DNA of 64,000 nt, taken from Prosapia bicincta (Eukaryota; Arthropoda; Insecta; Hemiptera; Cercopidae). This document shows positions 10,516 to 19,920 of the stretch, one piece after another. The DNA is taken from the NCBI GenBank assembly GCA_036971475.1, contig JBAIZL010000006.1, positions 139,962,231 to 140,026,230 of the forward strand, given 5' to 3'. The notes under the pieces are model-generated. The model saw nothing but the letters and a program-made list of their open reading frames with translations, made no database searches and was not told the origin of the DNA. Every line of letters starts with the position of its first letter. Position 1 is the first letter of the stretch. Position numbers and translations under genes: made by a program.

Positions 10516-12495
10516 TTATACTACATTACAATATGATTACAACGTATCCGCTTATGATACGTTTGTTTTGCATTACAATATGACTACAACATATCCGCTA
10601 AGGATAGGTTTGTTTTGCATTACAATATGATTACAGCGTATCCGCTTAGAGTAAGTTTTGTTTTGCATTACAATATGACTACAACGTTTCCGCTTAGGGT
10701 AAGTTTGTTTTGCATTACAATATAATTACAACGTATCCGCTTAGGGTGTTTGTTTTGCATTACAATAGGATTACAACGTATCCGCTAAGGATAGGTTTGT
10801 TTTGCATTACAATATGATTACAGCGTATCCGCTTAGAGTAAGTTTTGTTTTGCATTACAATATGACTACAACGTTTCCGCTTAGGGTAAGTTTGTTTTGC
10901 ATTACAATATAATTACAACGTATCCGCTTAGGGTAAGTTTGTTTTGCATTACAATATGATTACAGCGTATCCGCTTAGGGTAAGTTTGTTTTGCATTACA
11001 ATAGGATTACAACGTATCCGCTAAGGATAGGTTTGTTTTGCATTACAATATGATTACAGCGTATCCGCTTAGAGTAAGTTTGTTTTGCATTACAATATGA
11101 CTACAACGTATCCGCTTAGATTAAGTTTGTTTTGCATTACAATATGATTACAACGTATCCGCTTAGGATAAAGTTTGTTTTGCATTGCAATATGATTAAA
11201 ACGTATCCGCTTAAGGTAAGTTTGTTTTGCATTACAATATGATTACAACGTATCCGCTTAGGGTAAGTTTGTTTTGCATTACAATATGATTAAAACGTAT
11301 CCGCTTAGAGTAAGTTTGTTTTGCATTACAATATGATTACAACGTATCCGCTTAGGGTAAGTTTCTTTTGCATTACAATATGATTAAAACGTATCCGCTT
11401 AGGGTAAGTTTGTTTTGCATTACAATATGATTAAAACGTATCCGCTTAGAGTAAGTTTGTTTTGCATTACAATATGATTACAACGTATCCGCTTAGGGTA
11501 AGTTTGTTTTGCATTACAATATGATTACAACGTATCCGCTTAGGGTAAGTTTGTTTTGCATTACAATATGATTAAAACGTATCCGCTTAGGGTAAGTTTG
11601 TTTCGCATTACAATATGATTACAACGTATCCGCTTAGGGTACGTTTGTTTTGCATTACAATATGATTACAACATATCCGCTTAGGGTAAGTTACTTTTGC
11701 ATTACAATATGATTACAACGTATCCGCTTAGGGTAAGTTTGTTTTGCATTACAATATGACTACAACATATCCGCTTAGGGTAAGTTACTTTTGCATTACA
11801 ATATGATTACAACGTATCCGCTTAGGGTAAGTTTGTTTTGCATTACAATATGACTACAACGTATCCTCTTAGGGTAAGTTTGTTTTGCATTACAATATGA
11901 CTACAACATATCCGCTTAGGGTAAGTTACTTTTGCATTACAATATGATTACAACGTATCCGCTTAGGGTATGTTCGTTTTGCATTACAATATGACTACAA
12001 CATATCCGCTTAGGGTAAGTTACTTTTGCATTACAATATGATTACAACGTATCCGCTTAGGGTAAGTTTGTTTTGCATTACAATATGACTACAACGTATC
12101 CTCTTAGGGTAAGTTTGTTTTGCATTACAATATGACTACAACATATCCGCTTAGGGTAAGTTACTTTTGCATTACAATATGATTACAACGTATCCGCTTA
12201 GGGTATGTTCGTTTTGCATTACAATATGACTACAACATATCCGCTTAGGGTAAGTTACTTTTGCATTACAATATGATTACAACGTATCCGCTTAGGGTAA
12301 GTTTGTTTTGCATTACAATATGACTACAACGTGACCTCTTAGGGTAAGTTTTTTTTTGTATTACAATATGATTACAATGTATCAGCTAAGGGTAAGTTTG
12401 TTTTGCATTACAATATGATTACAAAGTATCAGCTAAGGGTAAGTTTGTTTTGCATTACAATATGATTACAAAGTATCAGCTAAGGGTAAGTTCGT
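10516..12495. repeat. 47-bp satellite array, about 42 copies, with higher-order structure
   Basis: GCATTACAATATGATTACAA followed by CGTATCCGCTTAGGGTAAG repeats with a 47-bp period. The main variants are GATTACAACG versus GACTACAACA, GTTTGTTTTGC versus GTTACTTTTGC, and CCTCTTAGG versus CCGCTTAGG. From about 11,660 to 12,310 these variants occur in a fixed order that is repeated (higher-order repeat). The first units (10,520-10,800) and last units (12,350-12,495, with ATCAGCTAAGG) are more divergent, as is usual at array edges. Confidence 0.95.
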
Positions 12496-12907
12496 TTTAA
12501 ATAAATAATAGAGTTAACTAAAGCAAGCTAACCGTTAATGCGTGAAATATTTTTTCCCCAAAACCATTTGTGGTTATCATCGCCAAACTAACACGGAACA
12601 ACGCAATATTTTAAATAAAACCAAATAAATTTAAATACAACAAAAATTACAAAACAAAAAACAACAATAAATCTATAACAATGAAAAAATTCTTAAAATC
12701 TATAAATAACAAAATAACAACAAGAAACAATATAAAACTAAATAAATAATAACAATATGTAAAACAATAATAGGTAACAATTTACCAATAAATAGAACTC
12801 AATAACAAGAACACAAAATAAATTAAATTAAAATAAATAAAAGAGACAGAAAATTATATGTATAAATAAAAAATATATATTTATGTATTAAATTTCAAAA
12901 AATATTT
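12496..12907. other. A-rich tract, possible LINE 3' flank
   Basis: Very A-rich on the plus strand (many AATAAATA, AACAAAA and ACAATAA runs). It lies immediately downstream of the minus-strand LINE ORF2 end, so it may be the 3' untranslated region. No plus-strand poly-T run marking a LINE poly-A tail was seen. Confidence 0.5.
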
Positions 12908-13799
12908 TCAAGTGGTGCAAGCATCGTCCCTTAGCACCACCTTTAAACTCCCTTTTAAATTAAAAAGGGCACGAATATTGCTTACATTAACACAATCTAC
13001 TAAAATATGTTTTATTGTGAAGATATCACCGCAGTATTGGCATATTGGTGGATCTTCACGACGCATCAAATATCCATGAGTTGCAAAAGAGTGGCCAACG
13101 CGAAGGCGTGTAACCACCACTTCCTCCCTACGTTTTGAACGAATTGAAGACCTCCATGGACGGACGGTATCTTTAATTTCCCTCAGCTTATTCTGAATCA
13201 CGGTATGCCACTCGTCATTCCAAGCAGCGAGCAATAAATGTTTCGCGAAACACACATAATCAGATGCCATAACTAGTTGAGTAATAGGCACCAAACTTGT
13301 AGCTTTCTTCGCCGCTTCATCCGCTTTTGTGTTTCCAAGTATTCCGCAATGTCCAGGAACCCAACAGAAAGTTACCCCCACACCCCTCAATTGAAGCCTG
13401 TGTACAGCACACAAAATGTCCCCAACTAAAGGGTTGTTAGAGAAAACATCCTGAAGAGCCTGAAGAGCACTTTTGGAATCCAAACACAAAAGATAATGCG
13501 AAGATCGAGATTGAATGACGGTCAAAGCTTTAAAAATAGCAAATAGTTCTGCCGTGAAAACACTGCAAGCTGAGGGCAATCCGTACGTGTAGGTACATCC
13601 AGATGCATAAAACGCACACCCAAACGCCATTGTCCAGTTTAGATCCATCAGTGAAAATAATTTCACTGTGTTGGTGAGATTTATAAATGGATAAAAATTC
13701 CTGGTGGTAGACCACAACAGGAGTATCGTGTTTTATATAACTGGACAATGAAAAGTCGAAGTGCGGCGTTTTTATTATCCATGGAGGTAGATAGCACAT
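12908..13799 (-). pseudogene. LINE ORF2 RNase H and C-terminal zinc knuckle (frameshifted)
   Basis: The N-terminal part of the RNase H domain (IIFTDGSKLDNG, first catalytic Asp near 13,648) is in one frame (13,799-13,530). The rest continues in another frame (13,717-12,908), so a frameshift lies at about 13,627-13,640. In the second frame are AEL (Glu57), CLDSKSAL (Asp80), the WVPGHCG histidine loop (His123) and NTKADEAA (Asp133). All four acidic RNase H residues are therefore present, but split between frames. The C-terminal knuckle is C226-x2-C229-x7-H237-x4-C242. RNase H removes the RNA template during target-primed integration in this LINE group. Confidence 0.88.
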
Positions 13800-13841
13800 T
13801 TGTCATTCAAACATAGTTGGAAGTTGCAACTCAAGGTCATC

Positions 13842-14213
13842 CTATATTCTTAACGTTCGTATGCCAAATGGAGCGGTCGAACGTTGACGTGTATTGTACA
13901 CATGATTTAACGTATTATGAAAGACTATTTCAAATGCCGGGTGGTTGGGTTTGCTTCGAAGAACTGAAACGTATGATATTTGTAGCATCTGACGTCGACT
14001 AGAAAGGGTAGGTTCCCCAGCTTCGACAAGAAGACTAGGGATTGGGCTAGTTCTAAATGCACCAGTAGCCAGTCTAAGTCCAGAGTGGTGGATGGTATCA
14101 AGAGTTTTCAGAACTGTAGGTCGTGCAGATGAGTAGACTCCATGAGAGTCTTTTATCAAATAAAAGACCAAAAAATCGAACACTATCCGTGGTTTGAAAC
14201 TGAACCCCGTCAA
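13842..14213 (-). pseudogene. LINE ORF2 connection region between RT and RNase H
   Basis: A 123-codon frame with YSSARPTVLKTLDTIHHSGL, RLATGAFRTSPIPSLLVEAG and EPTLSSRRQ, the recognisable connection segment of Jockey/I-type LINE ORF2 proteins. The first 25 residues match poorly. It is separated from the RT frame upstream (14,249) and the RNase H frame downstream (13,799) by frame changes, so the polyprotein cannot be read through. Confidence 0.82.
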
Positions 14214-14248
14214 GATAAAGGATCGGCTCCTGGTGTTGCCTACGACGA

Positions 14249-15211
14249 CTAAATGCTACACATTGGGTCTTCGAAGCAGAGAATTAAAAAACCTGAAGTT
14301 TTTGACCATTCCTCTAATCTGTATATTGCTAACTGCAAAGATCTTTCCGCAGTCACCATACTACGAGCAGGAACATATATACAAAAGTCATCCACAAAAA
14401 GGGAACAGTGTACCGGAGATCGTATATTACTGGTGATACTATTTATTGCAACGGCAAATAGCGTGACGCTAAGCACGCTGCCTTGCGGTACACCATTCTC
14501 CTGTCTGTAACTATTTGAATTTGTGCCTCCAAGACGAACGCGAAAAGATCTGTTAGAAAGAAAGTTAGCGATGAATGCTAGGATATTCCCTTGTATGCTC
14601 CATGATTTCAGAGTGTTCAGAATACCTCTTTTCCATGCCATATCATATGCCTTTTCAAGGTCAAAGAAAACCGCAACGAGTGTTTGACGCAAGAGAAAGG
14701 CATCTTGAATAGCGGATTCTAACAAAACCAATTGGTCAACTGATCGTCGACCTAGTCTGAAACCACATTGTTCGTTGCTAAGAAGGTTGTTGGTTTCTAG
14801 GTACCAGACAAGACGGCGGTTGACCATCTTCTCCAGTAGTTTGCACAAGACGCTTGTAAGTGATATAGGCCTGTAACTACTGGGGTTAGTTTTGTCCTTA
14901 CCTGGCTTCAAAAGAGGAATTACAGTCGATTCTAACCATGCATCGGGGAAAGAGTGCTCCTCGAATAAACGATTGTATACTCGAAGGAGGACAAGTTTCG
15001 CCGATGATGGTGGATGTTTTAGCATGGAGTACACAATGGAATCAGGACCTGGTGCAGAATCCTTCGTTGACGCAAGAGCTGACTCCAATTCCCCTATAGA
15101 GAAAGGGGTGTTTAAAGTAGAGTCCTCAAACAACCCAACAGTAAACGGTAGAAGTGATCCATTTGCGCAAAGGACTTTACATAATACTGTTATGTATAGT
15201 TCCTTATACAT
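14249..15211 (-). pseudogene. LINE ORF2 reverse transcriptase (partial)
   Basis: A 320-residue frame. RT landmarks in order are APGPD at 53-57, LLKPGKDKTNPSSYRPISLT at 100-119, VFFDLEKAYD at 181-190 (motif A, Asp184), NGVPQGSVLS at 239-248 (motif B) and LFVDDF at 271-276 (motif C, Asp274-Asp275). The catalytic triad is intact. The first 23 residues derive from the duplicated junction sequence, not from an endonuclease, so ORF2 begins abruptly at RT. After residue 310 the frame drifts from the family pattern and stops. This enzyme copies the element RNA at the nicked target. Here it is a remnant lacking its endonuclease. Confidence 0.9.
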
Positions 15212-15436
15212 TACCTAAGGAGCTAACAGCAAGATTGGTATTTAAAGGAAACACTTAAAGGAAGAAACTAACAGCGGTGATAGTTACTGAAGGAAACATT
15301 TAGTCACTAAGTTAATATTTACACTAATAATGTAACAAATGTGTAGAAGTGATCGTTTTGCGCAAAGGACTTTACATAATGCTATTATGTATAGTTCCTT
15401 ATACATTACCTAAGGAGCTAACAGCAAGATTGGGCA
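15149..15436. repeat. direct repeat (about 92 bp, 194 bp apart) at the RT/ORF1 junction
   Basis: GTAGAAGTGATC then TTTGCGCAAAGGACTTTACA, TATGTATAGTTCCTTATACA and GAGCTAACAGCAAGATTGG occurs at 15,149-15,240 and again at 15,343-15,434 with about four to five differences. The copies lie where the LINE endonuclease should be, joining the end of ORF1 to the start of RT. Confidence 0.85.
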
Positions 15437-16195
15437 GTTGTAGGATCGCGCTGGGTGGTCACCACCACAGTTGGCGCATTTCGGAGAATTAACACATTCC
15501 TTATCATCATGGCCTTCAACGCTACATATACCGCATACGTTCTGCTTCGAACAGGTAGAGCTGATATGCCCAAAACGCTGACACTTAAAGCAGCGCCTAG
15601 GGTTAGCCACGTATGGTCTCACTGAGATCCTTTGGTAACCTGCATGCAAGTATTCCGGTATCTCCGGCTTTCCAAAGGTTACGATAAAAGACGCTGTTGC
15701 TACTTTTTCTCCTTTGTCCATTTTCATTATAGGGATAACGTCCGTAACTAACTGAGAAGACAGTTCGGACTTTATTTCATCGATTGGAAGGTGCATTAAA
15801 TCCCTACATGTGATGACCCCCTTTGAGTAATTCAAGGATCTGTGGGGAGCCACAGATACCATGACCTGGTCAAAGAAGGAGGTCATTTTTGATAGAGAAC
15901 GGGTTTGTCTGTCGGTGGAAGTCGCAATTAAAAGTGTTCCGTTTCGAAGTTTCTTAATAGAGGCTACTGGGCCTCCAGCACACGCAGTAATAGCCTTGTT
16001 AATCAGGAAATAAGAAACTTTGGAAAGATCTTTCCCTTCTTCGGCACTAGAAACAACTAAATACTTTGCTGATGGCAATGTCTGCGACATTGCCACCATC
16101 AACTTTTTACTCAAATCCTTGTTAATATGTTCGTCAGGAGAATCCTGGCGTGATCTTTTCAAACTAGTCATATTTGACGGGGTTTTTGAATCCAT
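15410..16195 (-). pseudogene. LINE ORF1 gag-like nucleic-acid-binding protein (3' truncated)
   Basis: A 261-residue frame starting MDSKTPSNMTSLKRSRQDS. The basic N-terminus is followed by an RNA-binding region and three zinc knuckles: C202-x2-C205-x4-H210-x4-C215; C221-x2-C224-x4-H229-x4-C234; C240-x2-C243-x3-H247-x6-C254. Three CCHC knuckles in this spacing are typical of Jockey/I-group ORF1 proteins, which coat the element RNA and bring it to target DNA. After CPILL the frame enters the junction repeat and stops, so the C-terminal half is gone. A second ATG lies 20 nt upstream in another frame across an A run (minus strand), so the start could originally have been further upstream. The N-terminal 215 or so codons are duplicated exactly at 17,726-18,390. 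Confidence 0.88.
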
Positions 16196-17725
16196 AAATT
16201 TTTTAAGCCAGCCATCGTGTCAAGCGTTACGGGCAAGACTATAGGAACGGGTACACCCTTGGATCACAATAAGATCATTTCCAATCCTCAAAACTCTGAG
16301 GCCTATAGCTTTTCTCCTTAGCTCGACTGGAGGAGCATCAGTCGAGAACTCGTAATACTGTGCACAGGCTCCGACACCCATGCACCGCGGACACTCCCTG
16401 ACCAAGGACCGAAGCGGCTGGTAGACCAGAAACCGCGCTTACGTCTTCAGCAGAGCAGGCTCATATCAGCGTCCCAGACCAGAGTTTGTCACGCTCTGGA
16501 CTTTTCAGCACTCCCAACGCGCAACGGTTCTGACCAGTCAAAATGTCCTGAGAGAAGATGTAAGTGTTAAAATGTGTATAGATTGTGTTGGTGTGTGTAT
16601 GTGTGTGTGTATGCTTTGTGAGTGGTGTAGTGTTAGGCTAGGGTACCGCGAGGGACGCCAAACCCCTCGTAAGTGCGGCTAGTCCGCACCCCCCTACGGG
16701 CGAAGCGTGAAGTAAATTACTGTCTCCATTCTGTGTAATGTAATGGTATAGCATACACCAAATTAGAGACAACTACATTTGTCTATCGCTAATTACCATC
16801 ACGAAACTTTATTTAACCGAATCTACCGGATATTTTGCAGCTATGTTGTAATGTAGTATAGCATAGTGAAAGTTCAAGAACCTTGAGTCATTTTTGTCTT
16901 TTTTGAAAGCTTTTAATTTTTAGGACGTCAATACTAAGTTTTATTATTTTTTCATGTTACTAAGGGTTTTCTATTCTTTCTATATCACCCCGCGCGTGAG
17001 CAAGGTCCCTTCGCGATTAAGGTACAAGTTCCTTCTAGCTTGAGCGGGCACAACTGGAGACAGTTTCGTAGTGCTATAACCTTCTACAAATTAGGCCTAC
17101 TGGGAGTGCAAGTCACGCTTGAGCGGACACAAGTACGTTTTTCTAGAACCTTCTAGCAGGAGAAATTACTAAATACGGGCAAATCAATATAAGGAGTTTG
17201 TTAAGAGTGGTGATTAAGCAGTAATTTTAATGTTCTGAACAGAGTAAAAGTTTTAGAGACAGTGCGTGTTAAATATAAACAGACCATTAGAGATCTAATA
17301 CTATTATGTTATTATTATAAAATACTATTAGATTTAATAACACAGTTTAACATAAATAAATGAAACCTCTCAACCACAAATAACTTTCTTCTTTTATTTT
17401 ATTTCGATTGCATAGCAATCAACCTCAGAGGTAATTTACAATTAAAATACCTATTTTGCAATCGAAATGTACATAATGTTTTAAATAAAAGAAGAAAGTT
17501 ATTTGTGGTTGAGAGGTTTCAATTATTTATGTTAAACATTACGCCACAGTTGTTTATACAGTTATTAATAACAAATTGTTTGGAGGATTTTATAAATGTT
17601 GAGTGTGTAAATAATAGTGACCATAAAAGTATGTATATTAATAAATAATTATTTAGTCTGAAAAGGTGCCTTACAATTTATTGAACCCCCGTGAGAACGT
17701 AGCACGCAACGCACACGCACACGTA
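15531..17725. repeat. 2195-bp tandem duplication, copy 1
   Basis: Every landmark in this segment recurs 2195 bp downstream. The ORF1 start moves from 16,195 to 18,390, and ATTTAGTCTG from 17,651 to 19,846. No difference was noticed between copies. Contents: the 5' two-thirds of LINE ORF1, the LINE 5' region, about 600 bp of unassigned sequence and a foldback element. The junction at 17,725/17,726 joins CACGTA to CCGCATACG. Confidence 0.95.
17346..17536. mobile_element. foldback (MITE-like) element, first copy
   Basis: The left arm TTTAACATAAATAAATGAAA plus CCTCTCAACCACAAATAACT pairs with the right arm AGTTATTTGTGGTTGAGAGG plus TTTCAATTATTTATGTTAAA. The inverted arms are about 55 bp, nearly perfect, around a 70-80 bp centre. 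A further inner pair, CGATTGCA/TGCAATCG, lies inside. It has no coding capacity. The second copy at 19,541-19,731 is part of the 2195-bp duplication, not an independent insertion. Confidence 0.75.
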
Positions 17726-18390
17726 CCGCATACGTTCTGCTTCGAACAGGTAGAGCTGATATGCCCAAAACGCTGACACTTAAAGCAGCGCCTAGGGTTA
17801 GCCACGTATGGTCTCACTGAGATCCTTTGGTAACCTGCATGCAAGTATTCCGGTATCTCCGGCTTTCCAAAGGTTACGATAAAAGACGCTGTTGCTACTT
17901 TTTCTCCTTTGTCCATTTTCATTATAGGGATAACGTCCGTAACTAACTGAGAAGACAGTTCGGACTTTATTTCATCGATTGGAAGGTGCATTAAATCCCT
18001 ACATGTGATGACCCCCTTTGAGTAATTCAAGGATCTGTGGGGAGCCACAGATACCATGACCTGGTCAAAGAAGGAGGTCATTTTTGATAGAGAACGGGTT
18101 TGTCTGTCGGTGGAAGTCGCAATTAAAAGTGTTCCGTTTCGAAGTTTCTTAATAGAGGCTACTGGGCCTCCAGCACACGCAGTAATAGCCTTGTTAATCA
18201 GGAAATAAGAAACTTTGGAAAGATCTTTCCCTTCTTCGGCACTAGAAACAACTAAATACTTTGCTGATGGCAATGTCTGCGACATTGCCACCATCAACTT
18301 TTTACTCAAATCCTTGTTAATATGTTCGTCAGGAGAATCCTGGCGTGATCTTTTCAAACTAGTCATATTTGACGGGGTTTTTGAATCCAT
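17671..18390 (-). pseudogene. duplicated LINE ORF1, fused to flanking sequence
   Basis: A 239-residue frame identical to the ORF1 at 15,410-16,195 through the first zinc knuckle and QNVCG. It then reads out of the duplication junction into unrelated flank (TCACALRATFSRGFNKL). The second and third zinc knuckles are lost. It exists only because of the 2195-bp tandem duplication and is not expected to be functional. Confidence 0.9.
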
Positions 18391-19920
18391 AAATTTTTTA
18401 AGCCAGCCATCGTGTCAAGCGTTACGGGCAAGACTATAGGAACGGGTACACCCTTGGATCACAATAAGATCATTTCCAATCCTCAAAACTCTGAGGCCTA
18501 TAGCTTTTCTCCTTAGCTCGACTGGAGGAGCATCAGTCGAGAACTCGTAATACTGTGCACAGGCTCCGACACCCATGCACCGCGGACACTCCCTGACCAA
18601 GGACCGAAGCGGCTGGTAGACCAGAAACCGCGCTTACGTCTTCAGCAGAGCAGGCTCATATCAGCGTCCCAGACCAGAGTTTGTCACGCTCTGGACTTTT
18701 CAGCACTCCCAACGCGCAACGGTTCTGACCAGTCAAAATGTCCTGAGAGAAGATGTAAGTGTTAAAATGTGTATAGATTGTGTTGGTGTGTGTATGTGTG
18801 TGTGTATGCTTTGTGAGTGGTGTAGTGTTAGGCTAGGGTACCGCGAGGGACGCCAAACCCCTCGTAAGTGCGGCTAGTCCGCACCCCCCTACGGGCGAAG
18901 CGTGAAGTAAATTACTGTCTCCATTCTGTGTAATGTAATGGTATAGCATACACCAAATTAGAGACAACTACATTTGTCTATCGCTAATTACCATCACGAA
19001 ACTTTATTTAACCGAATCTACCGGATATTTTGCAGCTATGTTGTAATGTAGTATAGCATAGTGAAAGTTCAAGAACCTTGAGTCATTTTTGTCTTTTTTG
19101 AAAGCTTTTAATTTTTAGGACGTCAATACTAAGTTTTATTATTTTTTCATGTTACTAAGGGTTTTCTATTCTTTCTATATCACCCCGCGCGTGAGCAAGG
19201 TCCCTTCGCGATTAAGGTACAAGTTCCTTCTAGCTTGAGCGGGCACAACTGGAGACAGTTTCGTAGTGCTATAACCTTCTACAAATTAGGCCTACTGGGA
19301 GTGCAAGTCACGCTTGAGCGGACACAAGTACGTTTTTCTAGAACCTTCTAGCAGGAGAAATTACTAAATACGGGCAAATCAATATAAGGAGTTTGTTAAG
19401 AGTGGTGATTAAGCAGTAATTTTAATGTTCTGAACAGAGTAAAAGTTTTAGAGACAGTGCGTGTTAAATATAAACAGACCATTAGAGATCTAATACTATT
19501 ATGTTATTATTATAAAATACTATTAGATTTAATAACACAGTTTAACATAAATAAATGAAACCTCTCAACCACAAATAACTTTCTTCTTTTATTTTATTTC
19601 GATTGCATAGCAATCAACCTCAGAGGTAATTTACAATTAAAATACCTATTTTGCAATCGAAATGTACATAATGTTTTAAATAAAAGAAGAAAGTTATTTG
19701 TGGTTGAGAGGTTTCAATTATTTATGTTAAACATTACGCCACAGTTGTTTATACAGTTATTAATAACAAATTGTTTGGAGGATTTTATAAATGTTGAGTG
19801 TGTAAATAATAGTGACCATAAAAGTATGTATATTAATAAATAATTATTTAGTCTGAAAAGGTGCCTTACAATTTATTGAACCCCCGTGAGAACGTAGCAC
19901 GCAACGCACACGCACACGTA
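17726..19920. repeat. 2195-bp tandem duplication, copy 2
   Basis: This is the second, apparently identical copy of 15,531-17,725. It ends at GCACACGTA (19,920), where the unduplicated sequence continues as a short CA run. The dinucleotide TA precedes CCGCATACG at both the original site and the junction, so the breakpoint has at most 2 bp of microhomology. Confidence 0.95.
19541..19731. mobile_element. foldback (MITE-like) element, duplicated copy
   Basis: Same sequence as 17,346-17,536, carried along by the tandem duplication. Confidence 0.75.

Larger units (their letters stand above)
12908..16720 (-). mobile_element. Jockey/I-group LINE, copy 1 (endonuclease region deleted)
   Basis: Read on the minus strand, the order is 5' region (to about 16,720), ORF1 gag-like with three zinc knuckles (16,195-15,410), a 92-bp direct repeat in place of the endonuclease, reverse transcriptase (15,211-14,249), connection domain (14,213-13,842), and RNase H with a C-terminal CCHC (13,799-12,908). 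ORF1 of this type plus RNase H places it in the Jockey/I/R1 superfamily. The exact clade is not decidable by eye. Several frameshifts and the loss of the endonuclease make it inactive. A likely 5' untranslated part at 16,630-16,710 is GC-rich with a GTGCGG/CCGCAC dyad. Confidence 0.88.

Noticed and set aside
16220..16405. 61-codon minus-strand frame upstream of LINE ORF1 as a separate gene
   Set aside because: It lies in the LINE 5' region, has no family motif, and recurs only because of the 2195-bp duplication (18,415-18,600).
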